Numbered from the stretch's first letter, positions 16,621 to 25,854 are shown. The stretch: 64,000 bases of DNA from Clostridium isatidis (GCF_002285495.1 NZ_CP016786.1:1688001-1752000); one strand, 5' to 3'. Translations and numbers: made by a program. The notes: generated from the sequence alone by a model not told the origin.

Positions 16621-17874
16621 TTAATTGATAACAATATTATTGTTTTCATCACAGATAATTTCTACTTCTCTATTTTCCTTAGTTCTAGTTACAAGACTTA
16701 TTTTTCCTTTAAAAAGACCTTGAATATATCTCATAGTTTCTTTAGCATAAGAAAGTTCTAACTCTCTACCATCAAAAACATGTTCTAGTTTTAATTCTTT
16801 ATTTACTTTATTATATTCTACTATTTTTATCAAAGGAATAGATGCTACTCCACATGTATTTGAAAGCTCGTCCCTAATAGATTGCCATCCACTTTCATCA
16901 GCTACTTCTTCTACAATATATTCAAAATTCTTCTTTCCATATTTGTATAAATTCAATTCTTGACATAATTCTTGAGTAAGATATCTTCTATAAAAGGAAC
17001 TATCTCGCTCTAATTTTCTAACCTCAAATATTTTTGCTCTTCCATATCTTTTTTCTATATCTTCAAAGATTTTAAAACCTATATAATAAGGATTTAAAGA
17101 TCCTGTTGTTGGTGCAACAACATCATTATGACGCCTTATAAATTCCAAATATAATTCTGTATCTAAGTCAAGTTCCTTTAAAATATTATAATGCCAATAG
17201 CTTGCCCACCCCTCATTCATCACCTTAGTTTCTATTTGAGGAATAAAATATTCCGTTTCTCTTTTTACTATTCTTAGTATATTTTTTTCCCATTCCTCTA
17301 ATTCACTATGCTTAATTAAAAAGCCTATTAGATCTTCTGATGAATTTTCTTCTTTAAAGCCTGCTACCCTTGGTATTTGATATCTTATTGAATGGGCAGC
17401 ATCTAAAACTCTTTCAACCTTTTCATACCCTATATCAGGATTATCTATATAACTTTTTATTATATCTGCATCCAACTTAAACATCGAAATTACTTCTTTT
17501 GCCTTTGTAGCTTCCACAAATAATCTATTGTTTTTAAAAAAGTCATTATGACCATAAACATGAGCCATAGTCAAAATCTGCATAAGTAAGGTATTTTCTC
17601 TCATTAGATATGCTAAACAGGGATTTGAATTTATAACCATCTCATAGGGAAGTCCTGTTAAATTTAAAGAATAAAGAGTTTTATTTTTATCATAAGCCTT
17701 TCCATAACTCCAATGAGGATATTTTGAAGGCATCCCAATATAAGCTTCATAGCCAAGCATTTCATTATAATCAATTATCTCGAATTCTTGAGGGTAGAAA
17801 TCAAGACCAAATTCTATTGCTTTATTTTCTATTATTTCATTCCATTTTATTAAATCTTGAATGTTATAGTCCAT
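16621..17874 (-). CDS. spoVR: SpoVR family protein
   Basis: A 417-residue cytoplasmic protein of the SpoVR/YcgB family, needed in Bacillus for normal spore-cortex formation; its biochemical role is unsettled. Family landmarks are MLGYEAYIGMPSKYPHWSYGKAY, GLPYEMVINSNPCLAYL, MAHVYGHNDFFKNN and NEGWASYWHYNILKEL; the His and Glu residues in the last two resemble a metal site. It is somewhat shorter than the Bacillus protein (about 468). It follows yhbH by two bases, so the prkA-yhbH-spoVR trio forms one operon, the same set as E. coli yeaG-yeaH-ycgB. Confidence 0.93.
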   Translation of the reverse strand: MDYNIQDLIKWNEIIENKAIEFGLDFYPQEFEIIDYNEMLGYEAYIGMPSKYPHWSYGKAYDKNKTLYSLNLTGLPYEMVINSNPCLAYLMRENTLLMQILTMAHVYGHNDFFKNNRLFVEATKAKEVISMFKLDADIIKSYIDNPDIGYEKVERVLDAAHSIRYQIPRVAGFKEENSSEDLIGFLIKHSELEEWEKNILRIVKRETEYFIPQIETKVMNEGWASYWHYNILKELDLDTELYLEFIRRHNDVVAPTTGSLNPYYIGFKIFEDIEKRYGRAKIFEVRKLERDSSFYRRYLTQELCQELNLYKYGKKNFEYIVEEVADESGWQSIRDELSNTCGVASIPLIKIVEYNKVNKELKLEHVFDGRELELSYAKETMRYIQGLFKGKISLVTRTKENREVEIICDENNNIVIN

Positions 17875-17876
17875 TT

Positions 17877-19052
17877 CTACTCCTCCTTTAATTCTTTAGA
17901 TAACATAATTTTTATACCTTCCCATAAATCCCTTTTTTCTTTTATTAATATTGGAATAAAATTTTTATCTTTTATTTCATTATTAAACCTAAAATACATT
18001 GTTGTTGAATAGGTTGAAGGTAAAAGCTCAGCATAACCAAACATATTACTTATTTTACAAAGTTCTTTCAAGGCTTTAATAGCTCTTTCATTATCTTCAC
18101 TCCAGTTATCTCCATCACTGCCATAGATAGTATAAATATTCCACTTTTCCTTTGGATATTTTTCCTCTATTAAATCTAAAGCTGCATTTAATCCACTTGA
18201 GATATAGGTTCCTCCGGATTCTGATTTATGGAAAAACTCATATTCATTTACCACCTTTGCAATTGTCGTATGAGAAATAAACTCAAAGGCTACATTATTG
18301 TATTTTTTTCTTATAAATCTGGATAATATATAAAACAAGGATCGCGCTAAATATTTTTTTGTACTATCCATGGAACCTGAAACATCCATAATAAAAATCA
18401 TTACCGCATTACTATCTTTTCTTGGCTTTTTCCTGACTTTATAGTATCTAAGGTCTTCTTCTTTAAAAGGAAATCTCTCAATTTCAACATCTAGACCAGC
18501 TTCCTTCAATGCTCTTTTCTGGCCCTGTTTTCTAGTAATTTTAGATATCACAGTTTTTTTCTTTGCAAGTCTTGGTCTTATTCCATATCTTTGATATCCT
18601 CTTTTCTTACCTGTACTTTCTGTTAATATATCTGAGTACTTTTTTTTATCAAGGTTAGGGAGTTCTAAATCTTCTGTAATATATTCCATAAGCTCTTCTA
18701 AAGTAATTTCTGTTTCATAAATGTCATCTCCCTTAGCTGTACCTGCACTATTACTTCCCTTTTTATTACCACTTTTCTTCGTATCAGAAAGCTTATCTCC
18801 CTTTTTTTCTTCTCCAGAGCCAATAGCTACGCCCTTATTATTTTTTCCATAGATAAATTGATATTCTTTGATACCTCTAATTGGTATTTTAAATTTTTTA
18901 TTCTTACTTTCAGCAATTATACTTTCTTCAGATAAAATTTCACTTAAATTTTCTTTAATTGATTTTTCAACAAGCTGTCTATGGCGCCTTCTATCAGCAA
19001 TAGATCTATCATGCTGAATATTATTATCTAAACTATCTCTAAAAATCGCCAT
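17877..19052 (-). CDS. yhbH: YhbH/YeaH family protein with VWA-like domain
   Basis: About 391 residues. I start it at the ATG of MAIFRDSLD, which is preceded by GGAAGGA and lies four bases after the prkA stop; an earlier in-frame ATG would overlap prkA by 29 bases. The N-terminal part is basic (IADRRRHRQLVEKSIKENL), the middle is low complexity (KKSGNKKGSNSAGTAKG), and the C-terminal half is a von Willebrand A-like domain with FIMDVSGSMDSTKKYLARS (MIDAS-type DxSxS) and GGTYISSGLNAALD. The family acts with the PrkA kinase in stress or sporulation signalling. Confidence 0.93.
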   Translation of the reverse strand: MAIFRDSLDNNIQHDRSIADRRRHRQLVEKSIKENLSEILSEESIIAESKNKKFKIPIRGIKEYQFIYGKNNKGVAIGSGEEKKGDKLSDTKKSGNKKGSNSAGTAKGDDIYETEITLEELMEYITEDLELPNLDKKKYSDILTESTGKKRGYQRYGIRPRLAKKKTVISKITRKQGQKRALKEAGLDVEIERFPFKEEDLRYYKVRKKPRKDSNAVMIFIMDVSGSMDSTKKYLARSLFYILSRFIRKKYNNVAFEFISHTTIAKVVNEYEFFHKSESGGTYISSGLNAALDLIEEKYPKEKWNIYTIYGSDGDNWSEDNERAIKALKELCKISNMFGYAELLPSTYSTTMYFRFNNEIKDKNFIPILIKEKRDLWEGIKIMLSKELKEE

Positions 19053-19056
19053 ACTA

Positions 19057-20979
19057 TCAATCCTTCCAAAGGTTGTTTGCAGCATATTTCAAGATTATTT
19101 CGCAGCAATGCGGACAATATCCTTTATTCTGCATTTCTTGAAGCATAGCATGATATTTATCATTTTGCTCTTTACTTCTTACTCTAGCCTTTGTTATTAT
19201 CCTCGAAAGATCCTTAACAGAAGACAATAATTTCTTTTCTACTGCTTCTTTTAAAGGCTCATAGGAAGTGTATTCAATCTTTTCCCCATTTCTAATAAGA
19301 TAAAACATATAGGATGTAACATCTGCCCTAAAGCCCTTTGCAGAGTTTTCAGAAATTCCTATTTGCTCTTCTATACTTCTCATAAAATCTTCATCAGGAT
19401 TTAATTCTTCACCAGTAGTAGGATCTTTTACTTTACTCTTATTAATATAGGCTTCTGCATTATCTATATAATTATTAAACAAACTATCTGCTTGTTCTTT
19501 ATAAGAGTGAATAAAGGCCTTTAAAATTTCTTTTTCTAAGATTTTATTATATTCCTTACGTATAGTATCTTGAATTAACTCTAGATATTTCTTTTTCTCT
19601 TCAACAGATGTATCCATTTCTTTAACTGATTTTGTAAGACTTTCTAACATATTAAGAGGATTTAGGCAGTTATATTCTGAAGTTGTAATTGCATTATCAA
19701 TAGCTTTTATTATAAATCTTGTGCTTATTCCCTTCATTCCTTCATAGCTGCCAGCTTCTTCTCTTAACTCATTAATATCAATTCTCTTTGTTGTTCCTTT
19801 TTCAACTATTTCCTCACCATTATATATTCTAAGCTTCTTAATTGGATCCACTTTATTTGAAGGAGAAATTCTAGATAGTATAGCAAACATAGCTGCAACT
19901 TCCATAGTGTGAGGAGCTATATGAGCTTTAAATTTACTCTTATTTAATATCTTTTTATAAATCTTGACTTCTTCATCAAGTTCTAAGCAGTAAGGAACTT
20001 CAATTTTTACAATTCTATCTAATATAGCTTCATTGGTATGATCTGATTTAAACTTATTCCATTCTGCTTCATTAGAGTGAGCTATTATAAGTCCATCAAA
20101 GTAAAGCATAGCCCCTTTACCTGGAGAAGGTATTGATTTTTCTTGAGTAGCAGTAATTATAGTATGAAGATATTCTACATCATTCTTAAATACTTCTATA
20201 AATTCAACTAAGCCTCTATTTCCTACATTAAAAGCCCCATTTAAGGAGAAAATTCTTGGATCATCTTCTGGATATAAGTCCATTTTAGATATGTCTATTG
20301 AGCCTGTTAAAATTGAAGTATCTTGATTATTTGGATCTACTGGAGGAACAACGCCAATTCCTCTTCTCGATCTTATAGAAAACTCCTTAGTTTCAACTGG
20401 AAATCTCTCATATTCTCCATTATATTCATTTAACAGTCTATATCGGCAAATTGGACATAGATCTCCTTCAATTTCTACTCCTAAAATTTCCTCAAATTTA
20501 GATCTTAAATGTCTTGGTACTAAATGCAGTGGTTCTTCATGCATAGGACATCCCTTAAGAGCATACATAGGCTCAGATTCAACTAAGGCTTTTTTTAATG
20601 CTTCAACTATAGAGGACTTTCCAGCTCCAACTGGTCCAACTAAATATAATACCTGCCTAGCTTCTTCTCCCTTCATAGAAGCTGAATATAAATAATTTAC
20701 TATCTTCATTAAAACTTTATCTATTCCAAAAAAATCATCTTTAAAAAAACCATATTTCTTTATTATTTCATTACCATGTATTCTTCTGATTCTTGAATTT
20801 TCCTCCGGCCTTAGTATTTCAACACCTTTACTTATAATCAAATCATAGATTCTTTTATGTGAAAGTTTTGCTATATCAGGGTTCTCCTTTACTTTTTCTA
20901 AATAATCTAAAAATGTTCCTTCAAATTTTTCCTTATTTCTACTTTCTCTATCGCTTTTGATAAATTCTTCAAAGTTCAT
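19057..20979 (-). CDS. prkA: PrkA serine protein kinase / AAA protein
   Basis: A 640-residue protein with the full PrkA layout: an AAA-type ATPase core with Walker A LVGPVGAGKSSIVEALKKAL near residue 114, a zinc-like cysteine pair region (CPMHEEPLH ... CPICRYRL), and a C-terminal kinase-like helical domain ending in a CPHCCEIIL motif. In Bacillus PrkA is needed for sporulation (sigma-K activation); the E. coli homologue YeaG acts in nitrogen starvation. It heads the prkA-yhbH-spoVR operon with a GGGGGGGAG ribosome site. About 260 bp of AT-rich sequence separate it from a divergent small gene; I cannot assign a sporulation-sigma promoter there with confidence. Confidence 0.94.
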   Translation of the reverse strand: MNFEEFIKSDRESRNKEKFEGTFLDYLEKVKENPDIAKLSHKRIYDLIISKGVEILRPEENSRIRRIHGNEIIKKYGFFKDDFFGIDKVLMKIVNYLYSASMKGEEARQVLYLVGPVGAGKSSIVEALKKALVESEPMYALKGCPMHEEPLHLVPRHLRSKFEEILGVEIEGDLCPICRYRLLNEYNGEYERFPVETKEFSIRSRRGIGVVPPVDPNNQDTSILTGSIDISKMDLYPEDDPRIFSLNGAFNVGNRGLVEFIEVFKNDVEYLHTIITATQEKSIPSPGKGAMLYFDGLIIAHSNEAEWNKFKSDHTNEAILDRIVKIEVPYCLELDEEVKIYKKILNKSKFKAHIAPHTMEVAAMFAILSRISPSNKVDPIKKLRIYNGEEIVEKGTTKRIDINELREEAGSYEGMKGISTRFIIKAIDNAITTSEYNCLNPLNMLESLTKSVKEMDTSVEEKKKYLELIQDTIRKEYNKILEKEILKAFIHSYKEQADSLFNNYIDNAEAYINKSKVKDPTTGEELNPDEDFMRSIEEQIGISENSAKGFRADVTSYMFYLIRNGEKIEYTSYEPLKEAVEKKLLSSVKDLSRIITKARVRSKEQNDKYHAMLQEMQNKGYCPHCCEIILKYAANNLWKD

Positions 20980-21242
20980 TTACTCCCCCCCTTTAATAAA
21001 ATATATTCCTATTGTTGTGAGATTTATTACATTAATATATTTTTAATCATTGAAAAAGTGTCTGTAATTATAATCAACAATTTAACAAGCAAGTTAAATT
21101 AATAACTTTTATCAATTAGTATCAATTATCATTTATTGTGATATAATATTAGTATATAGAAATAAACATAAGTTTTTATAAAATACATTAATAGAAAAAT
21201 AAATAGTTATTTTATATAAAAATATTAATAAGGAGGATTATT

Positions 21243-21368
21243 ATGAACGGAATTGCTTGTATGTTAAATAAGAAGTGCAGGGAAGAAAAATCTAAAGAAA
21301 TAGTTAAGAATATAAATTATGAACAAGAGTTTTACGAAGATATTTACGGAAAGAAAAATAGTAAGTAA
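21243..21368 (+). CDS. 41-residue protein with CX5C motif, divergent from prkA
   Basis: A short frame with an excellent ribosome site (AAGGAGGATTATTATG) and its own strong terminator 4 bp after the stop, which is good evidence that it is expressed. The protein starts MNGIACMLNKKCREEKSKEI and ends in a charged helical tail (YEQEFYEDIYGKKNSK). The two cysteines are six residues apart. It has no signal peptide or membrane helix. I do not recognise it. Divergence from the prkA operon could mean shared control. Confidence 0.75.
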   Translation: MNGIACMLNKKCREEKSKEIVKNINYEQEFYEDIYGKKNSK

Positions 21369-21371
21369 AGC

Positions 21372-21415
21372 AAAAAAGCCTGTTTCCCCTTAATTAAGGT
21401 GAAACAGGCTTTTTT
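21372..21415. terminator. Bidirectional terminator between convergent genes
   Basis: Fifteen-base arms AAAAAAGCCTGTTTC (21372-21386) and GAAACAGGCTTTTTT (21401-21415). It serves the 41-residue protein on the plus strand and the 189-residue protein on the minus strand. Confidence 0.93.
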
Positions 21416-21420
21416 TATAC

Positions 21421-21990
21421 TTATTCTATTATAAAGGGTTTATTTTGATTATCTATATGTTCTCCCCCTCCATGACTCATAACTCCTCCAAAAAGGGTAT
21501 TAGAAGAAAATCTATATTTATAGTAATTAATATTATAAGATATATTCATTTTATTTGTATCAAAAACATCCTCATCAAAAGTTAATCCCTTTGATATTTC
21601 AAAAGCATATTTTCTTTCTTCATATGGAGCTAAATAAGGACTAAAGTCCTCATCACTTTTTCCACTATAATTTTCAAAAAATTTTCTTTCTTCCAAATCG
21701 TAACCTCTAAAATATAGTGAACTATTAGGCATTTTACATTCAAATTGCAAGAATATTTCATTAATAGAAGTATAATATTCAGTATTATTTTTTATACTAA
21801 TTATAATTTTATATAAGTCTTCTTTTTCTTCAAAGTCTTTATATTCTATTGTAGGCCTAGCATTTTCAAATAGATAATCTGTTGATTGTATTAATAAAAC
21901 TTTATCCTTTAAAATAACTTTAAAAGCTAAAACAATAAAAAAAACAGAAGTTAAAATTCCAAAACTAGTTTTAATAAATTTCTTATTCAT
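21421..21990 (-). CDS. Membrane-anchored extracytoplasmic protein, unknown
   Basis: A 189-residue protein with one N-terminal hydrophobic helix (about residues 8-28) flanked by lysines, acting as a signal anchor, followed by an acidic extracytoplasmic domain rich in Tyr and Phe. The alternating pattern around YKIIISIKNNTEYYTSINEIFLQF suggests a beta-sandwich. The C-terminal segment contains SHGGGEH, which could bind metal. It is 16 bp downstream of the ABC permease and shares its operon, so it is probably an accessory of that exporter or of the stress response behind it. Confidence 0.7.
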   Translation of the reverse strand: MNKKFIKTSFGILTSVFFIVLAFKVILKDKVLLIQSTDYLFENARPTIEYKDFEEKEDLYKIIISIKNNTEYYTSINEIFLQFECKMPNSSLYFRGYDLEERKFFENYSGKSDEDFSPYLAPYEERKYAFEISKGLTFDEDVFDTNKMNISYNINYYKYRFSSNTLFGGVMSHGGGEHIDNQNKPFIIE

Positions 21991-22006
21991 CCTAATAGCT
22001 CCCTTC

Positions 22007-22714
22007 TTAAATAATATCTTTATTTTTATAAACTCTTAAAGATAAATACATAGAGATTATAAAAATAATAGCAGAAAGGAAAGCTGTAATAATAAGATAA
22101 ATATTTATTGAAATATTAGTAAAATCATAATTATTAAAACTAAAAAATCTATATAAAAGAATTCCTAGCTTGTGAGAAATTTGCATCAATAAGCTTTCTT
22201 TACCATGATTAATTAAGTTGGTGATACTATCGTTTTTATATACTAGATATCCTATAAAAAAAGTTATAACTGGATATAATAATCTCAATTTACTATAACC
22301 TAATTTAAAAATAAGCGGCATTATTGCAGACATGCTTAGTAAGCTAGCGACTATATTTATCTGTATATCCTGAAGGACAATTTTTCTTACCCCAATAATC
22401 TTAAAGACATCAAAGATTAAATAATCTAATATTAATGATAAGAATAAGCTTATAATTACTAAGAGGTATTTAGAATATACTATATCCTCTTTTTTATTAG
22501 GAAGACTTAATATAAAAACTTCGCTCTTATTTAAGGCATCATTATTAAAACTATTAGTTACAACTATATAAGTTAATACTATCGGTAAAATCATTGGAAT
22601 TATATATGAAAAAACGTTAACAAATAATGCTATCAATAATAAGCCTAAAATCAAATACTTATATGATATTGACTTAAAAATAAGCCTTGCATCCTTTTTA
22701 ATTAATTTAATCAT
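22007..22714 (-). CDS. ABC-2 type transporter permease
   Basis: A 235-residue membrane protein with about six hydrophobic helices: LGLLLIALFVNVFSYIIPMILP near the N terminus, four central helices, and a last one at about 205-228 followed by a basic tail. It overlaps the ATPase stop by four bases, so subunits are translationally coupled. With the GntR regulator it forms a ytr-like exporter of the type induced by cell-wall antibiotics or bacteriocins. The transported compound cannot be read from the sequence. Confidence 0.82.
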   Translation of the reverse strand: MIKLIKKDARLIFKSISYKYLILGLLLIALFVNVFSYIIPMILPIVLTYIVVTNSFNNDALNKSEVFILSLPNKKEDIVYSKYLLVIISLFLSLILDYLIFDVFKIIGVRKIVLQDIQINIVASLLSMSAIMPLIFKLGYSKLRLLYPVITFFIGYLVYKNDSITNLINHGKESLLMQISHKLGILLYRFFSFNNYDFTNISINIYLIITAFLSAIIFIISMYLSLRVYKNKDII

Positions 22715-23547
22715 TGCTCTTCCCCCTTTACATAGTAATATATAATCTCTTCTAAGCTTGGAATATAAGTTTTTTCATCTTCAATTCCTGCTTCATCTAT
22801 AAACAAAGCTTCACAATAATATTTCTTTTCCTTTACCCATATAAATTTTTTATTGCTCCTTTCAATTTCTTCTCTACTAGCTCTAAAAATTCTATACTTG
22901 TCCTTTATCTCTTCCATATCCTTTGAAAAAACAAGCTTTCCCTTATTTATAAAGGTTACATAATCAGCTATATCATATATATCTGAAGTTATATGAGTTG
23001 ATATTATTACACTTTTATCACCAGAAACTATTTCTTCCTGAAGAATACTTAATAATTCTTTTCTAACTATTGGATCTAAACCTGCTGTAGGCTCATCTAA
23101 TATTAAAAGCTTTGCATCATGAGATAAAGCATTTGCCATCATTATTTTCATTGCTTCTCCCTTCGATAAATTACCAATATAGGCCTTAGGGTTAATATTA
23201 AACTTTTTTATATAATCATCAAAAACTTTTGAATTAAACCTTGAATAGGCTTCCCCCACAATCTTTTTAAAATCCTTAACCCTTAAATTAGGATAAAAAT
23301 TTAAACTATCAAATACAAAGCCTATATTATCTTTTACATATATTTCATCTTCAGAAATATTCTTATCAAATAACTTTATTTCACCTTTGTCAGCCTTAAT
23401 TAATCCAAGAAGCATTTTTATTAGTGTAGTTTTTCCTGATCCATTTGGCCCAATCAAAGCCATAATGTAACCTTTATCTAATTCAAAAGATATATCTTCG
23501 ATTTTGAAATCCCCAATATTTTTATATAAATTCTCTAACTTAATCAT
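22711..23547 (-). CDS. ABC transporter ATP-binding protein
   Basis: About 278 residues, started at the ATG of MIKLENL, which lies one base after the GntR stop and uses GGGGGAG inside the end of the GntR gene as ribosome site. Walker A is GPNGSGKTTLIK, the Q loop is in IGFVFDSLNFYP, the signature is the variant NLSKGEAMK rather than LSGGQ, and Walker B is LLILDEPTAGLDP with the switch His in VIISTHIT. A C-terminal extension of about 60 residues is typical of export-type subunits. It energises the permease that follows. Confidence 0.92.
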   Translation of the reverse strand: MIKLENLYKNIGDFKIEDISFELDKGYIMALIGPNGSGKTTLIKMLLGLIKADKGEIKLFDKNISEDEIYVKDNIGFVFDSLNFYPNLRVKDFKKIVGEAYSRFNSKVFDDYIKKFNINPKAYIGNLSKGEAMKIMMANALSHDAKLLILDEPTAGLDPIVRKELLSILQEEIVSGDKSVIISTHITSDIYDIADYVTFINKGKLVFSKDMEEIKDKYRIFRASREEIERSNKKFIWVKEKKYYCEALFIDEAGIEDEKTYIPSLEEIIYYYVKGEEQ

Positions 23548-23548
23548 A

Positions 23549-23923
23549 CTACTCCCCCTCATAAAGCAAGTTTATCATATTAAAAATATCCTCTTTGCTA
23601 AGCTTTAATCCCCTTGATAATTCTAAAATTTCTTCCAACTTTTTTTCTATTTCTTTAAGTCTTTCTTCATAAATAAGTTCCTTATTAAAATATGAAACAT
23701 AGCAGCCCTTTCCTCCAACTGTTTCAATAAAGCCCTCTCTTTCTAATTCCTCATAAGCTCTTTTTGTTGTTATTACACTTATATTTAAATCTCTAGCTAA
23801 GGCTCTAATTGATGGAAGTTTTTCATTAGGCTTTAGGTTACCAGATATTATTTCTTCTTTAATTCCATTAACTATCTGCTCATATATTGGAAGCTTTGAA
23901 GTATTACTAATAATTATTTTCAT
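23549..23923 (-). CDS. GntR-family (YtrA subfamily) transcriptional regulator
   Basis: A 124-residue repressor: a winged helix-turn-helix (KLPIYEQIVNGIKEEIISGNLKPNEKLPSIRALARDLNISVITTKRAYEELEREGFIETVGGKG) followed by the short helical dimerisation tail that marks the YtrA subgroup. The subgroup lacks a large effector domain. It is the first gene of the operon with the ABC exporter, and a matching inverted repeat overlaps the promoter (23943-23986), so autorepression is likely. The effector is unknown; cell-envelope antibiotics induce several homologues. Confidence 0.92.
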   Translation of the reverse strand: MKIIISNTSKLPIYEQIVNGIKEEIISGNLKPNEKLPSIRALARDLNISVITTKRAYEELEREGFIETVGGKGCYVSYFNKELIYEERLKEIEKKLEEILELSRGLKLSKEDIFNMINLLYEGE

Positions 23924-23942
23924 TCTAACCTCCTATTGTATC

Positions 23943-23986
23943 TACCGTATATTTATAGTATATACAGTATTAACAGCTTAAGTCAA
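23943..23986 (-). promoter_or_regulatory. Promoter and GntR operator of the ABC operon
   Basis: On the minus strand: -35 TTGACT (23981-23986), 18-base spacer, -10 TATACT (23957-23962). An inverted repeat with ten-base arms, TACTGTATAT and ATATACGGTA (one mismatch, seven-base spacer, 23943-23969), covers the -10 region, the expected place for an autorepressing YtrA-type regulator. Confidence 0.7.
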
Positions 23987-24076
23987 CATTTTTTTCCAAA
24001 AGCCTAATAATAAAAAGTAACATTTCTAAAGTGAAATACTTATAATATATATGAAATAAGATAATAGGAGTTTTTT

Positions 24077-25081
24077 ATGTATTTCAGTAATTTTGATAAT
24101 TTTTCACCTTATAGAACAGATGATTTTGATGTAAGACAACAACAGCCGCCATTTGGTAATATTCCTGGCCTTCCAATTTTCCCAGGCTTCCCTGGCAGTG
24201 GTCCTGGCTCTGGTCCTTCTCAGGGTGGAACTTCTCCAAGTACAGGCTTAAACATAGGTCCACCACCTAATATAACACCTAAAAAGAACGATCCTGGAGT
24301 TCAAAGCTTATCTTCAAGTTCTGGTCCTGCAGGAGGCCCTACTACTTTAGCAGTTAGTCCTGGATCAATTAGTTTCTGTTTATTTAAATTTACTTATATT
24401 TGGGAAAGAAGAGGAAGAAGCTATTGGGCATATATTTTAAATGTAGACAGAAGAACTGTTTCTGGTTTAAGATGGTTCCGTGGAAGATGGGGCTTCTGGG
24501 GAGTTGATTTAAGGCAAATAGATTCCTTCATATGCTATAGAGATAGCAGCACTTGTACAAATTGCAGCGATAATAGAAATTCCATAGAAGATAAATTTGA
24601 ATTTAAAAAGGAATATAGCCAAAATGGTGAAAAAAATACTTATATTAGAGTTTTAACTTCTATTACTTTACCTGAGATAAAAGATGATTATACAATTGAT
24701 TACTTAGGAGAAGTTGATGGTGAAGAAATAACAGCAAGAGTTCCTTGTAAGAAAGTAAGAAATAATAAATACAGAATAGTCTTAAAACTATCCTATCCTG
24801 CAAAATTCCATAGAGAGCTGATTAATGATCTAAATTCTGCTGCCTTAGATGCCTCATATAAGGCAGAAAGTGTACTAAATAGCTTTAGAGATACTGATAC
24901 TTTCTATACTCCATTGGATATTTTTGATCTTTCTGTTCAAAATATTGATAAGACATTAGATATATTTGCATCAGAATTCTACTCCAAACTAAGAACATTA
25001 AGACTTTCTAAAGATACACTTAGAGATATAGATTTTTCAATTATAAAAGAAAAACTAGTGGAAGACTGGCATGTAATATAG
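24077..25081 (+). CDS. Pro/Gly/Ser-rich protein with Trp-rich central domain, unknown
   Basis: A 334-residue protein. Residues 1-95 are disordered and rich in Pro, Gly and Ser (PGFPGSGPGSGPSQGG). Residues 98-160 form a compact aromatic segment (FTYIWERRGRSYW, GLRWFRGRWGFWGVDLRQIDSF) with clustered cysteines (C154 region, STCTNCSD). The last 170 residues are mixed charged and helical. There is no signal peptide. Clostridia carry related Pro/Gly-rich proteins with a Trp/Arg-rich GVDLRxIDSF core, and a spore-surface role is possible, but I cannot name the function. It stands alone with its own ribosome site (ATAGGAG) and terminator. Confidence 0.75.
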   Translation: MYFSNFDNFSPYRTDDFDVRQQQPPFGNIPGLPIFPGFPGSGPGSGPSQGGTSPSTGLNIGPPPNITPKKNDPGVQSLSSSSGPAGGPTTLAVSPGSISFCLFKFTYIWERRGRSYWAYILNVDRRTVSGLRWFRGRWGFWGVDLRQIDSFICYRDSSTCTNCSDNRNSIEDKFEFKKEYSQNGEKNTYIRVLTSITLPEIKDDYTIDYLGEVDGEEITARVPCKKVRNNKYRIVLKLSYPAKFHRELINDLNSAALDASYKAESVLNSFRDTDTFYTPLDIFDLSVQNIDKTLDIFASEFYSKLRTLRLSKDTLRDIDFSIIKEKLVEDWHVI

Positions 25082-25128
25082 ACCAAAGGCTATATTGCAG
25101 AGGACAATTAACAATTGAGTTTAATTTT

Positions 25129-25175
25129 AAAAGGGCTATCACAAGACCTTGAGGTCTTATTGTGATAGCCCTTTT
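25129..25175 (+). terminator. Long terminator after the Pro/Gly-rich gene
   Basis: Sixteen-base arms AAAAGGGCTATCACAA and TTGTGATAGCCCTTTT, with an inner GACC/GGTC stem and a TTTTT tail. It would also work on the minus strand for the gene ending at 25216. Confidence 0.93.
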
Positions 25176-25215
25176 TCTATATCAATTGTATTTTTATTTC
25201 ACTATTATAAAATTA

Positions 25216-25854
25216 TTAATAACTAATTGATTTTTTAGGGCAAGCTGAAAGGCACTTCCCACATTGAATACAATCTGGATGGCTTAATAAATTTCCCTTA
25301 TACTCATAAGCTGCTATTCCAAAATAACATTGCTTTTCACATATTTTACAGCTTACACAGCTTGTTGATACCTTTAACAGCCTTTTACCTTTTCTAATTC
25401 TTGAAATAAAAGAGGCTATGGTTCCCATAGGACAAAAATTACACCAAGTTCGACTATTATAAAAGAAAGACAGCACTATTCCTATTATGCTTGTAATAAC
25501 TATCATTCTATAAAATACTAGTCCTATGCCATATAAATTACCCCAATTTTTAGAAATACCTACTGCAAAAATAGACATCATAAGTATTACTACTAAAATT
25601 CTAAAAAAATTAGATTTTAAAAACTTAGGAGCCTTTTTATTATTACTAATTTTAGATAATAAATTATCGTAAAAACTTCCCCTTGGACATATATTTCCGC
25701 ACCAAAATCTTCCCTTAAAGATAGAAAGAACAACAGGCCCTAACATACAGCCAATTGCTGCTAATGCAAACCTCAAGTCAAATAAGCTTAAAATAATAAA
25801 AGCAAATAGTACAACATAAGAATACCTTTTCCAGAATTTTAATAACTTCCCCAT
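25216..25854 (-). CDS. Membrane 4Fe-4S protein (NapH/YccM-like)
   Basis: A 212-residue protein with about four membrane helices and two ferredoxin-type clusters at the C terminus: CVSCKICEKQCYFG and CIQCGKCLSACPKKSI. Two further cysteine motifs, CGNICPRGSFYDNLL and CNFCPMGTIASF, are the membrane-proximal loops characteristic of the NapH/NosR/YccM family, which passes electrons from the quinone pool or a flavoprotein across the membrane. The donor and acceptor are not in the neighbourhood. The gene stands alone, with GGAGGAG-like GGAGGAGAT before the ATG. Confidence 0.85.
   Translation of the reverse strand: MGKLLKFWKRYSYVVLFAFIILSLFDLRFALAAIGCMLGPVVLSIFKGRFWCGNICPRGSFYDNLLSKISNNKKAPKFLKSNFFRILVVILMMSIFAVGISKNWGNLYGIGLVFYRMIVITSIIGIVLSFFYNSRTWCNFCPMGTIASFISRIRKGKRLLKVSTSCVSCKICEKQCYFGIAAYEYKGNLLSHPDCIQCGKCLSACPKKSISY

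Noticed and set aside
19053..19085. yhbH start inside prkA
   Set aside because: The internal ATG after GGAAGGA gives a family-normal N terminus and avoids a 29-base overlap.
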